Assembly (NCBI GenBank): GCA_027493055.1
Contig: JAPUDO010000019.1
Coordinates: 1-64,000, forward strand
Source of the DNA: Niabella sp.
GTDB lineage: Bacteria > Bacteroidota > Bacteroidia > Chitinophagales > Chitinophagaceae
Length of the DNA stretch: 64,000 nucleotides
Direction of reading: 5' to 3'
The notes below the pieces were generated by a model. It was not told the origin of the DNA, ran no database searches, and saw only the letters and a list, made by a program, of their open reading frames with translations. The translations under genes and the position numbers were made by a program. Every line of letters starts with the position of its first letter. The first letter of the stretch is position 1. This document shows positions 44,220-53,137 of the stretch, piece after piece.

Positions 44220-45572
44220 ATGCAATACAACAAAACAACTACCGGCCAACCCCGCTCCAGGTATTTTTTATTACTACTGCTTGGTGCATGGTGCTTATTA
44301 CTTTTCAGCACATCATGCAACAAAAGTCGCATCGGGGAGGAAAGTCCTGACATCCCTCACCAACCACTGCAATTATCTCATGGTAAACCTACAGGAGAAA
44401 TCAGCACTGCACAGATAGGAGCAGAAGGTGGCTCCCTGATCAGCAAAGACGGTACCATCAAAATAGAAGTTCCGGCCGGCGCCATTGATGCGGCCACAGC
44501 GTTTAGCATACAGGAAGTAGAAAATGTGCTGAAGAACAAAGCGAAAGCATTCCGGCTGCTGCCTGAAAACGTGAACTTTAAAAAGCCGGTTACCCTTACC
44601 TATAACTATGGAGAAATAGCCATGGACGGTGTAAATCCCGATTTTCTCTTCCTGGCTTTCCAGGATAAGGACGGCTATTTCTATTCGGCCAATAAAACCC
44701 GCGGCAACCGTCAGAGCAAGACCCTGACAGTACAAACCACCCACTTCAGCGACTGGACCTTCTATTCGCAATATGACCTGTATTTGCCCGGAAATAAGCT
44801 GTCAAACGGGGAAATACGCCTGGTGGAGGGAGAAGAAATAACCCTCGAGCTAAAAGCTACTACGCCCAAGGAAAACTATTATGAAGAGTACGGGCCAATA
44901 GTACTGCCCGAACTCGCTTCCAATATTTATATCCAAAGGGCCGTATGGGATTATGCCCCTAAAAAAGGAGTAATGAACTCCAACCCGGCCCAGGGAGCGG
45001 TTGTTTATAAAGCGCCTGCAAAAGTAACGGCGGTAGAAAGGGTTTACATCAATGTTACCATCAATGGGAAGCTGGGAAAAGATAACCTGGGTAATGATGT
45101 GCAGCAAATGCAGATAAGGCAGCCTGTGGTGATTTATCCTGAGGGGTATTTTATACTGAGTGAAGATGGCGTGGAAATAGCAGCCTATAATTTTGGGGGA
45201 GAGTACATACAATTGTACGGCTCCCAATTGGTAGCCTTTTTTCCTAACGGCTATTCGTTGGGTATATACACTTACGGACCCACTACAGGAAGCTTTCCTT
45301 ACAATATGCATGGTACACCCGGAGCCGCAACCATAGAGCTTACACAAAACGGGAAAGACGGGATGATCGTGTTTCGCCCTAAGGAATGTGAAGGTAAAGA
45401 CCCGGACCCCTATTTCTCCCCAGGGGCAGTTATCCTTAAATCTGTAGCGCTGAAAAAAGGAGAATATTTTGAAGGTGAATTTTCGGTAACGCTTTTTGGA
45501 TATGAATGGTGCCAGAAACCCAGAGCTAAAAACCTGTCCGGCAAATTCAGGTTCAGGAAAACAGTGGATTAA
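44220..45572 (+). CDS. ZU5-like lipoprotein
   Basis: 450 residues. Lipobox in FSTSCNKSRIG. The ZU5-type domain at about residues 65-180 begins IGAEGGSLISKDGTIKIEVP and PAGAIDAATAFSIQEVE, then strand-rich sequence and a C-terminal beta domain. The paralogue at 53138 (minus strand) shares this layout. Such proteins are surface or periplasmic; function unknown. Promoter with site 3. Confidence 0.75.
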   Translation: MQYNKTTTGQPRSRYFLLLLLGAWCLLLFSTSCNKSRIGEESPDIPHQPLQLSHGKPTGEISTAQIGAEGGSLISKDGTIKIEVPAGAIDAATAFSIQEVENVLKNKAKAFRLLPENVNFKKPVTLTYNYGEIAMDGVNPDFLFLAFQDKDGYFYSANKTRGNRQSKTLTVQTTHFSDWTFYSQYDLYLPGNKLSNGEIRLVEGEEITLELKATTPKENYYEEYGPIVLPELASNIYIQRAVWDYAPKKGVMNSNPAQGAVVYKAPAKVTAVERVYINVTINGKLGKDNLGNDVQQMQIRQPVVIYPEGYFILSEDGVEIAAYNFGGEYIQLYGSQLVAFFPNGYSLGIYTYGPTTGSFPYNMHGTPGAATIELTQNGKDGMIVFRPKECEGKDPDPYFSPGAVILKSVALKKGEYFEGEFSVTLFGYEWCQKPRAKNLSGKFRFRKTVD

Positions 45573-45591
45573 CAGGCTTAAAAAATGACGT

Positions 45592-46260
45592 ATGGGAAAC
45601 AAAACAACAAACCACATGTATATGAAGCAGTATCTTTTAATCATAATCGCAGCAACAATCAATATTGCCGCCATCGCACAAAATGCAGGTATGCAATCCA
45701 ACGACAATAGTGGAAAAAGAAAGTTAGGAATTAAAATAGGTGTTAATTTTTCCACCGCACATGTCAAAAATGCGGGAGACCTTAAGCTGAATGCCCGGCA
45801 GGGTTTGATGGTATCAGGATTCTTCTCTCCCTCCAACAGGGGTATAATAGGGTACAGAAGTGAGATCGTATATTCTCGCCAGGGATTCCAATATGCGACG
45901 AATAATAACACAACCATCGTCTCGAACAATTACCTGCTGTTTCCCCAACTCACAACAATCAACATTAGCCGTTTCTTTCAATTGCAGGCTGGAGGACAAG
46001 CAGGCTATCTATTAAGCGCTAACAGCAAAAATGGCGCTAACCACTTTGACATGAAAGAAATGATGAACCGTATTGATTATGGCGCTGTTGGTGGAGTTGA
46101 AATTTATCCGTATGAGGGACTGATTTTAGGTGGCCGCTATGCCATGAGCTTTGGCAATATATATAAACAACCCGAAGCTTCACCACCTATACCTGACAAC
46201 AGTTTTGATTTTAAAGCACGTAATGGCGTGATCAGTATTTTTTTGGGTTATAGTTTTTAA
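45592..46260 (+). CDS. outer-membrane beta-barrel protein, PorT-like
   Basis: 222 residues. Signal peptide after the internal ATG at 45622 (MKQYLLIIIAATINIAAIA), perhaps the true start. The mature part has alternating strands (GIKIGVNFSTAHVKN, then GFFSPSNRGIIGYRSEIVYS) and ends with the aromatic GVISIFLGYSF typical of outer-membrane barrels. It lies between the ZU5 lipoprotein and the S41 protease, all plus strand. Role unknown. Confidence 0.8.
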   Translation: MGNKTTNHMYMKQYLLIIIAATINIAAIAQNAGMQSNDNSGKRKLGIKIGVNFSTAHVKNAGDLKLNARQGLMVSGFFSPSNRGIIGYRSEIVYSRQGFQYATNNNTTIVSNNYLLFPQLTTINISRFFQLQAGGQAGYLLSANSKNGANHFDMKEMMNRIDYGAVGGVEIYPYEGLILGGRYAMSFGNIYKQPEASPPIPDNSFDFKARNGVISIFLGYSF

Positions 46261-46276
46261 CAGTAAAAAAAGAATC

Positions 46277-47308
46277 ATGAAAAACAAATATACACTGTGC
46301 GGATTATTGTTGCTGATCGCTTTCAACTATCCAGCCATGGCTCAAATAGCAGATTCTATCCGCCTTCATATAGATACCTGTCTTTTTATCTTACAACAAA
46401 ATTCATTGTATGCAAACAGGGTAAACTGGCAGGACGTAGAACAAAAAGTTTTTGCCAAAGCAGGACAGGCCAAAACAAAAGCCGAAACCTTTGAAGCCCT
46501 GAAAATAGCTTTTGATGCATTGGACGACAAGCACGCTGCCTATTATCAGTATGATGATTCTTACAAGCCTGACAATGCTGAATTAATGAGCCGTTATTCC
46601 GATTCGATCAAAGCAGCCTGGAAACGCGGTCCGCACGTTGATGCTAAAATCATCAACGGAATGGCGTATATCTCTGTTCCTTTTATGGGCGCGAACAAGC
46701 AGGAGCAAATCGACAGCTATGCCAACTGGATTTATAATGAAGTAGCAAAACTCCAAAAGCAAAAACCCAAAGGCTGGATTATTGACCTGCGCCTGAATGG
46801 CGGCGGCAATATACGTCCTATGCTTGCTGGCCTGGCTCCTTTTTTCAGAGATGGCGTTGTAAGTTATTACATTAACAAAAAAGGAGAAGCTGGTGACAAA
46901 TCGGTTTTCAGCAAAGGAAATTTCCTGATATATGATCTTATACAAGCCAGAATCAAAAACAAAATCAATAGTTTTCCAAATGCAAAAGTGGCGGTGCTAA
47001 TCGGCCCGGGAACAGCAAGCTCGGGCGAAATAACGGCTGCAGTTTTCAGCAAACGTCCCAATACAATTCTTTTAGGCAACAACACGGCAGGTTTGGCAAA
47101 TGCTACCAACGGATTTGTATTTAACAATAACAACAACTACTTCCTTATTTCAGCAGCTCAGATTGCCGACCGGAATAAAAAAGCATTTCCGGAAATCATT
47201 AAGCCTGATTTTTACGTAGAAGGGAATGAGTCTTTTAACGATATTCCTAACGATCCGATGGTAAAGAAAGCCATAATGTGGCTAACCCGGAAACAATCAC
47301 ATATATAA
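46277..47308 (+). CDS. S41-family tail-specific protease
   Basis: 343 residues with a signal peptide (LLLLIAFNYPAMAQ). The S41 core has the conserved IIDLRLNGGGNIRPM, the nucleophilic Ser in PGTASSGEITAAVFS and the Asn-rich GNNTAGLANATNGF. There is no PDZ domain, shorter than the usual CtpA. It is exported and would trim polypeptide ends in the periplasm. 16 bases after the barrel gene, so probably co-transcribed. Confidence 0.88.
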   Translation: MKNKYTLCGLLLLIAFNYPAMAQIADSIRLHIDTCLFILQQNSLYANRVNWQDVEQKVFAKAGQAKTKAETFEALKIAFDALDDKHAAYYQYDDSYKPDNAELMSRYSDSIKAAWKRGPHVDAKIINGMAYISVPFMGANKQEQIDSYANWIYNEVAKLQKQKPKGWIIDLRLNGGGNIRPMLAGLAPFFRDGVVSYYINKKGEAGDKSVFSKGNFLIYDLIQARIKNKINSFPNAKVAVLIGPGTASSGEITAAVFSKRPNTILLGNNTAGLANATNGFVFNNNNNYFLISAAQIADRNKKAFPEIIKPDFYVEGNESFNDIPNDPMVKKAIMWLTRKQSHI

Positions 47309-47346
47309 TACACAAAACACTTACATCTTTAAAACAACTTTTTAAA

Positions 47347-48192
47347 ATGAAACAATTTACAACCATGATCCCTTTCTTATTAACCATGTTACTTATTTCC
47401 TGCACCAAGGAAGGCAACCCTTCCGGTTCCATAGACCCTGACGAGCCTGCAGCAAAAGCATATACTATTAGCGGTACTGTAAAAGATGCTGCGGGTAATC
47501 CCGTTAAAAGCGCCAGGATAAGAGTGGAAAACCCCAACGGTAATAATATCCATTATACTACCACCAGTAATGAGGCCGGCAAATACAGCATTACGGTAAG
47601 CGCCATTGGCGGGTATAAAATATACGCATGGAAAGAAGCCATGTTTGAAAATGATACTTACCAGGTAAGATTGGGGATGGAAAAAGAAACAGACTACGAT
47701 GCATTCAGTGTACCGGCAAGCGGCGTAACCAAAAATTTTGTATGGAAACTAAACGGCCGTATCCCTGACCGGGTAGTAAGCAAGGAAAACGGAACCGGTT
47801 ATTTTGGTGGCACTATAAAATTCATTAATTACAATTCCATTACGGACCAGATACCGGCAGGTACAGAAATTACCATCAGGCTTACACCGGTACCCAATGC
47901 AAAATTTCTTGATGGCACACCTGCTGCCGGTAAGATTGTTGAGAAAAAGTTCACGATTAAAGACGGCGTGGGCCAGGCATATTATATCAATGATATTCCC
48001 GCAACAAAATACAGGATCACAGCTTCAGGCTTGCTGAATGGCATGCCAAAAACTGTTGATATCGGCAGTGGAAATCCTGATGAGTTTACCATAGGCACGG
48101 AATACTATTTCAAATCCGAAGGAGGCTCCGGCTCTTACGAAAGTGGATTAGGGTCTCCTAATGAATATTCTTTCTATATCATAAGCAAATAA
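47347..48192 (+). CDS. carboxypeptidase-regulatory-like lipoprotein
   Basis: 281 residues from ATG 47347 (MKQFTTMIPFLLTMLLISCTK). Lipobox LLISC, then a CarboxypepD_reg-like domain (YTISGTVKDAAGNPVKSARI) and a second beta domain. Similar to the gene at 54746. The larger frame begins inside the S41 gene. A terminator follows. Confidence 0.8.
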   Translation: MKQFTTMIPFLLTMLLISCTKEGNPSGSIDPDEPAAKAYTISGTVKDAAGNPVKSARIRVENPNGNNIHYTTTSNEAGKYSITVSAIGGYKIYAWKEAMFENDTYQVRLGMEKETDYDAFSVPASGVTKNFVWKLNGRIPDRVVSKENGTGYFGGTIKFINYNSITDQIPAGTEITIRLTPVPNAKFLDGTPAAGKIVEKKFTIKDGVGQAYYINDIPATKYRITASGLLNGMPKTVDIGSGNPDEFTIGTEYYFKSEGGSGSYESGLGSPNEYSFYIISK

Positions 48193-48220
48193 TATTTTAA
48201 TAATAAGCCTGATACTTTAC

Positions 48221-48252
48221 AGCCGGTAACATTACTGTTTACCGGCTTTTTA
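48221..48252 (+). terminator. terminator after the barrel/protease/lipoprotein group
   Basis: 9-bp stem AGCCGGTAA with TTACCGGCT, 9-base loop, followed by TTTTTATC. Confidence 0.85.
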
Positions 48253-48558
48253 TCAGTTCGCCCTGCAAGCGAACAGGCTGTACTGGTAATTCGGAAGCTT
48301 CCTGTTGTCTTCTGTCTATAACCCGCAGCATATGTCGCCATTTATTTTTTCTGTGATGCTTTTCCATGACTTTTACTTCTGATATTTTCTTAAAAAGTTC
48401 AATAGGATTTTCTCATGTAAAACGGAGCAGGTATTCTTATCAGCTCCTTTTTTATTGTATATACCATTGCACCTAATAACGATCGTCTATAAAACCTGCC
48501 GTATAGCGGCTAACGGCTGTATATAGCGTCTCATTTTTACAGGGTCTTCTACAGAAAA

Positions 48559-48566
48559 TATATTTG
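48559..48566 (+). promoter_or_regulatory. -7 box of the 48594 gene
   Basis: TATATTTG, 28 bases before the ATG. About 60 bases further up lies a segment (48495 on) resembling one at 50944 before the cupin gene. Confidence 0.5.
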
Positions 48567-48593
48567 CGGCTCACATAAAAATTTTTATCAATC

Positions 48594-49436
48594 ATGTATT
48601 TCTCATCAATCAACACCATTGTCTGCAGAGGCCTGGCCTTTCTTTTGCCAATTGCTATATGCACCAGCTGCCAGCAGGACGAAACCGCCATTGACGATCC
48701 GGCAAAACCGGATAAGGTTGTAAACTTTATTCCTGCAAAGAACAAAAAATTCATTTATAAGATAGCGGGTGAAGATGGTTCTGACGGCACAGTTACACAA
48801 AATATATCCGGTAATAAAGACTCTGCAGGTATTACAGTATACAACCTGCATTCGGTAGTGCAGGCAAGCGGACAGTCCATAACAATGGATAATAAAATAT
48901 TCAATTTGAATGGAAAAACCTATACTGAAATAAAGGTTCCGGACGCATGGCACCAATATGTGGCGCTGCTTGGCCAAATGCCCGGTATAACCGTTACTAA
49001 AACAGCACTTACAGGCTACCCGGCGTATATGGTTATGCAAAACGCCCTGAAAAACGGCAGCACAATTACAACAACAGGCTCCGGGCAGGAACAGCTTATA
49101 GAATATACAAACCATGGGGAACCCGGATCTAACAGGCAGGAAATAACGCAACAGGGCGGAACCGCCAAAGTTGAAACGATTACGGTTCCTGCAGGCAGTT
49201 TCGTATGTAATAAGTTCTCTTATGCAACAGATACTAAAATAACCGTAAATGCCGGTAGCCGGCATGAAACCGCCGGCGGCTACCAGAAGGTAACTGTTTG
49301 GATGGCGCATGGGATTGGTATGGTAAAGCAGGAGTCCACCGGCACCCTGGTATCAGTGATATTGCTGCCAACAGGAGAAATAAAAAAGATCGTCACTAAT
49401 ACGGCATCCACTACTACTTTGCAAAAAATAGAGTAA
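48594..49436 (+). CDS. hypothetical lipoprotein
   Basis: 280 residues. The signal ends with ICTSCQQDE (lipobox), so it is a surface or periplasmic lipoprotein. The mature part is rich in strands and has an internal repeat of Thr- and Gly-rich segments. No family recognised; it resembles small Bacteroidota lipoproteins with a lipocalin-like or DUF-type fold. It is 8 bases before the GNAT gene and may be co-transcribed. Confidence 0.6.
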   Translation: MYFSSINTIVCRGLAFLLPIAICTSCQQDETAIDDPAKPDKVVNFIPAKNKKFIYKIAGEDGSDGTVTQNISGNKDSAGITVYNLHSVVQASGQSITMDNKIFNLNGKTYTEIKVPDAWHQYVALLGQMPGITVTKTALTGYPAYMVMQNALKNGSTITTTGSGQEQLIEYTNHGEPGSNRQEITQQGGTAKVETITVPAGSFVCNKFSYATDTKITVNAGSRHETAGGYQKVTVWMAHGIGMVKQESTGTLVSVILLPTGEIKKIVTNTASTTTLQKIE

Positions 49437-49443
49437 CGTTACA

Positions 49444-49914
49444 ATGAGCAGCATTAACTTTCAAATACTACAGCCTACAGATCAACAGTTTTTCACACAG
49501 ATAGCCAACTGGTATTTTTCAGAATGGCAGATTCCTGTCAACGCTACAATAGAAAGGCTCAAAAGCCTTACGGCTGATAAGGGACAGTTCCAGGCATTGA
49601 TGCTTTTTGACGGGAAACCCATTGCTACAGGCGGTGTTTATGACCATGTGGGCTTACTTGATAAAAAGCCAGCACTTAAAGTGTATAAAAAATGGCTGGC
49701 ACTGGTTTACACTATCCCCGGCGAAAGAGGCAGGGGATATGGTGCTGCTCTTTGCAACTATATACACAACTATTGCCATACATTGGGATTCGAAAAAATA
49801 TACCTGTTTACACACACTGCGAAAACCCTTTACCAAAGGCTTGGCTGGAAAGAACAGGAACGCTTCCTCATCCACGACCGCGATATTGTTGTAATGGAGA
49901 AATCAATTTTCTAA
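49444..49914 (+). CDS. GNAT-family N-acetyltransferase
   Basis: 156 residues. The acetyl-CoA-binding motif A is in LVYTIPGERGRGYGAALCNY, with the QxxGxG/A-type loop, and the C-terminal strand holds TLYQRLGWKEQERF. Cytoplasmic. Substrate cannot be inferred. It starts 8 bases after the lipoprotein. Confidence 0.88.
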   Translation: MSSINFQILQPTDQQFFTQIANWYFSEWQIPVNATIERLKSLTADKGQFQALMLFDGKPIATGGVYDHVGLLDKKPALKVYKKWLALVYTIPGERGRGYGAALCNYIHNYCHTLGFEKIYLFTHTAKTLYQRLGWKEQERFLIHDRDIVVMEKSIF

Positions 49915-50042
49915 AATCTATAAACCGGTGGATAATCAGCATTGTTAAGCGCTTATATTTTTAAAAGCACTACCTGGGTAATTATCCGCTTAGATATTAC
50001 CAGGACAGGAATACCATTGTGCCATCAAACTCAAAAATCATC

Positions 50043-50930
50043 ATGTCTATGCAAGAGCATACTGAGTACAAACGCCTTGAAGAAGCATACACCCCGGAAA
50101 ACCTCACAAGGATCTGCGGACAGATTCTTCAGCTATATAAACTGAAACAGTATGAACGTTTGCGGGCCCTGCTGGTGAAGATTGGCGACCCCGATGCCCA
50201 TAAAGTGGGCGACAGGCAGCTTCTTGTAAAACTGATGCTATGGTATCACCCCGACCGGCTGTCCTACTACCGGCAGCTTTTAAAAAATGAAAAGGAACAC
50301 AGCAGCCTGGCTGAACTAAGCCATATCCTGGTCACCCAAAATGATCCCTTACTGTTCGATCACGATGCCGCAAATGCTGTCAGTACTACAGATCCTGATC
50401 TGCCGGGTGAGGAATATGCCTGGCAGGAAGCTGAAGAGGCAAATTACTATGATAGTGATCCGGACGACACAGAGACCGATACCTACTACGGAGAAAACGA
50501 TAACAGCTTTTATACTATATTCAAAAAAAGCATGTATGGCAGGACAGACATTATTTTACCCTCCTATATGCTGGAGGATATGGATGAGCTTGAACTGGCC
50601 AACAGGGGAATGGACAGCCTGGAAGGAATAGCCCATTGCCGTCACCTGGTAATGCTTAATCTTTCGGGAAACGCGTTAACAAATACAGAGGGTATGGAAG
50701 CGCTGACTTACCTGGAGGAATTATATATTCCTGATAACGCAATCGGGTATATCGACACGCTCAGCCATCTGAGCCGGCTGAGAGTGCTGGACCTCTCCGG
50801 CAACCAGGTGGATGATATTACGCCGTTGTTTGAACTGGAGCATCTTGAATTTGTAAACCTGGAAGGAAATCCCGTTCCGGCCCTGCAGGTGAAGGCATTG
50901 AAAGCAAAAGGGTGCATCGTCATTATTTAA
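50043..50930 (+). CDS. leucine-rich-repeat protein
   Basis: 295 residues from ATG 50043 (the upstream GTG at 50019 is in frame). The N-terminal half is helical (TPR/coil-like, VKLMLWYHPDRLSYYRQLL) with an acidic spacer, the C-terminal half holds four to five LRRs such as YLEELYIPDNAIGYIDTLSH and RLRVLDLSGNQVDDITPL. It probably mediates protein contacts in the cytoplasm. No signal peptide. Weak match CACTACCTGGGTAATTATCC upstream. Confidence 0.8.
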   Translation: MSMQEHTEYKRLEEAYTPENLTRICGQILQLYKLKQYERLRALLVKIGDPDAHKVGDRQLLVKLMLWYHPDRLSYYRQLLKNEKEHSSLAELSHILVTQNDPLLFDHDAANAVSTTDPDLPGEEYAWQEAEEANYYDSDPDDTETDTYYGENDNSFYTIFKKSMYGRTDIILPSYMLEDMDELELANRGMDSLEGIAHCRHLVMLNLSGNALTNTEGMEALTYLEELYIPDNAIGYIDTLSHLSRLRVLDLSGNQVDDITPLFELEHLEFVNLEGNPVPALQVKALKAKGCIVII

Positions 50931-51019
50931 ACAGGCGACAAAACCTGCTGTATGTAGCCGGAACCCGCTCTATATCTACAAACAAAAAAGTCTTCATGGC
51001 TTTCTGTTAGCATTGCAGC

Positions 51020-51565
51020 ATGAATAAAACAATTATCAATCCCATTATCAAAGACCAGGTAACGTTCATGCAAACCGCGGTGGTTACCAATGGTCGTATT
51101 ACCACTTTGCAGGTTACCTTAATGCCAGGCGGCGGTACGCCTTTGCATTATCACAGGAACTTTTCAGAAACCTTCGTTGTAGTGGAAGGAACGCTAACTA
51201 TTACACTGAAGCACAAAACCATCTCTCTCGCGGCCGGCCAAAAGCTTACAGTGGAAAAAGGGCAGGTGCACTGCTTTTCAAACGAATCTGTGGCGCCTGT
51301 TGTTTTTACCACGGTGATTCTTCCGGGTTCTGAAGGATTTGAGAATGCCCTGCGTATTTTATATGGCCTTGCAGGCGACAATAAAACCGATGACAAGGGA
51401 ATGCCTAAAAGCCTGCTGGCATTAGCGGTGGTATCCGCTATAAGCGATATGCGCCCCGCCGGCGCCGGCGTGTTGCTGGCGCCACTTATGGGTGTTTTTA
51501 ATTATATCGCAAAGATCTCCGGGTTCCGTAAAAAGCTGGAGGCTCAGTACTGTAAGGACCATTGA
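51020..51565 (+). CDS. cupin-domain protein
   Basis: 181 residues. One cupin barrel with motif 1 GGGTPLHYHRNFSETFVVVEG and motif 2 PVVFTTVI-type strands, binding a metal through two His and Glu. A hydrophobic C-terminal part is unusual (VVSAISDMRPAGAGVLLAPL). Enzymatic or binding role unknown. Confidence 0.85.
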   Translation: MNKTIINPIIKDQVTFMQTAVVTNGRITTLQVTLMPGGGTPLHYHRNFSETFVVVEGTLTITLKHKTISLAAGQKLTVEKGQVHCFSNESVAPVVFTTVILPGSEGFENALRILYGLAGDNKTDDKGMPKSLLALAVVSAISDMRPAGAGVLLAPLMGVFNYIAKISGFRKKLEAQYCKDH

Positions 51566-52155
51566 ACCAATGATGGACAATCAACAGCAAGTGAAGCTGC
51601 CGGTTAAAAGCAGAAAAGAAGCTGTCTCCTAAAGTGTGTCAGCCTGAGGCCCCCAATAATAAAAAAATTAAGTTCATTGAAATGACAAGAAGCGTTGTCA
51701 GGCTGTCCAAAGGACTCCTTAGGGAGAGCTTGACGAACCATTGAGCTATGGATTACTAATGCCCTTCGTATTCCGATAGCTATCGGAACAGGACGACACT
51801 TATTTTTTCATTTATTTAAACTTCTTGTCACTAACAACTTGTCGAAGGCTAACGATTCTGGTATCAATATTTCGTTTCCCGGTAGTCATTGGGACAATAT
51901 GACAACCAAATTGGCTTTTAACATCAGCTTTAGCCAGGAAGCCATTTATTCTTATAATCATTGCAACCCTTCAGGCAGGAAAGATGATAGGAAAAATAAG
52001 AGAGAACCCGCTAAAAAACTCCGTAAGGAGTAACATAAAGCAAAGAAGCCATCAACATCAGATGTGTTTGTACTGACCCAGGAAATTTATGCCGGCCGGC
52101 ACTTGGGATATTTATGTAGCTTTGTGAGAGGTATTAACAAGCTGTTACCCATTTT
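51566..52155. other. intergenic region with palindrome and a decayed repeat copy
   Basis: Holds the perfect 18-bp palindrome TTCCGATAG-CTATCGGAA (51771-51788), a sequence related to 37598 (at 51688), and copy B of the LRKE/SKSDAF remnant (about 52017-52090). The 64-codon frame at 51839 ends in this remnant and is probably not a gene. Confidence 0.5.
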
Positions 52156-52320
52156 ATGCCCATAGCAACAATTATTACAGGATTGATCTTATATAGTTTC
52201 ATTCGTAAAAGACCAATTAACAAGAAACGATCTGAAACTATAGCAACAAACCTTACAGCTAAAGACTTAAATCCAATAGCCTGGCAGTTTTATGGACCAG
52301 ACATTAACAAGATAAAATAA
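52156..52320 (+). CDS. 54-residue single-helix membrane protein
   Basis: MPIATIITGLILYSFIRKR has one hydrophobic helix with a basic cytoplasmic tail and a polar rest. It lies 5 bases before the AhpD-like gene, so it may be translated with it. Family unknown. Confidence 0.5.
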   Translation: MPIATIITGLILYSFIRKRPINKKRSETIATNLTAKDLNPIAWQFYGPDINKIK

Positions 52321-52325
52321 AAAGT

Positions 52326-52631
52326 ATGAACCCCCTTGAAATTTTTCAAAAAGAGGCACCGGAAGTAGCAGCAGCATTTGACGGACTGATTGAAGCGTTA
52401 AAAAAGTCACCGGGGTTAGATGCCAAAACAAAACAATTGGTTTATATAGGGATAAAGGCTGCAATGGGCGATAGTACTGCAATTTATTTCCATGTGCAAA
52501 TGGCAAAAGAGCTTGGAGCTACCAGGGAAGAAATCAGGGATACTATTTTAATTACCCTGTCTGTGTGCGGATTAAAAGGAGTAGCAAGCTGCCTTCCAAC
52601 TGCTTTAGATATTTATGACAAAACAAAATAG
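52326..52631 (+). CDS. carboxymuconolactone decarboxylase-like (AhpD-type) protein
   Basis: 101 residues, all helical. The core (DAKTKQLVYIGIKAAMGDSTAIYFHVQMAKELGATREE) is the CMD fold of AhpD and gamma-carboxymuconolactone decarboxylase. The CxxC of AhpD is not evident, though SVCGLK and ASCLPT supply single Cys residues, so a thiol-peroxidase role is unlikely. It may act in a thiol or ring-cleavage context. It overlaps the following gene. Confidence 0.85.
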   Translation: MNPLEIFQKEAPEVAAAFDGLIEALKKSPGLDAKTKQLVYIGIKAAMGDSTAIYFHVQMAKELGATREEIRDTILITLSVCGLKGVASCLPTALDIYDKTK

Positions 52632-52638
52632 TTTTCAT

Positions 52639-52902
52639 ATGGCAGGTGATCTGTCCAATCAAATAAACATTGGTAAGGATACAGAAACCAAGCTGATGCA
52701 GGTAGGCATAGACTCTTATGAAAAATTAGTGGCAGCAGGAAGTGAGGGGGCTTTTATCCGGCTCCAGGCAATTGACCCTGGCGCTTGTTTGAGTTTACTG
52801 TATGGATTAGAAGGGGCAATAGAAGGAGTTAAATGGAACGAATTGCAGCCAGATAAAAAACAAGCCTTACAACAGTTTTATAAGACAACAAAAAAGAAAT
52901 AA
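52639..52902 (+). CDS. TfoX C-terminal-domain protein
   Basis: 87 residues from ATG 52639; the frame also contains an ATG at 52615 overlapping the preceding gene. The fold shows NIGKDTETKLMQVGIDSYEK and AFIRLQAIDPGACLSLLYGL, the helix-hairpin C-terminal domain of TfoX/Sxy. It lacks the N-terminal domain. Such orphan TfoX_C proteins are found near small enzymes; role unknown. Likely co-transcribed with the CMD gene. Confidence 0.85.
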   Translation: MAGDLSNQINIGKDTETKLMQVGIDSYEKLVAAGSEGAFIRLQAIDPGACLSLLYGLEGAIEGVKWNELQPDKKQALQQFYKTTKKK

Positions 52903-53000
52903 AGCTGCAACAAAACTAGCATGTTCAGAACATATTGAGGGTATATGCAACACCGTATTTGCTAATACCAGCAGAAAAATACAGATAACTTCCATAGCTA

Positions 53001-53034
53001 TAAAAAAAGTCCAGGGCTATGAAAGCTCCGGACT
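53001..53034 (-). terminator. terminator of the minus-strand ZU5 gene
   Basis: 11-bp stem with one mismatch (53008-53018 with 53024-53034). On the minus strand it is followed by seven T. Confidence 0.75.
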
Positions 53035-53137
53035 ACAGTAAAACACAGGGTATTACGCGATAAATTAATAGGTTCTTTTCATTCTGAAAGATCCCTTCAC
53101 TGATTTGGAAGTAACCGCATTCTTGCTATCCTATTGC

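Noticed and set aside
51771-51788. 18-bp palindrome TTCCGATAGCTATCGGAA as an operator
   Set aside because: It is a type of dispersed intergenic palindrome common in Bacteroidota and is not near a regulated start.
51839-52033. 64-codon plus-strand frame
   Set aside because: Ends in a decayed repeat and has no family; treated as remnant.
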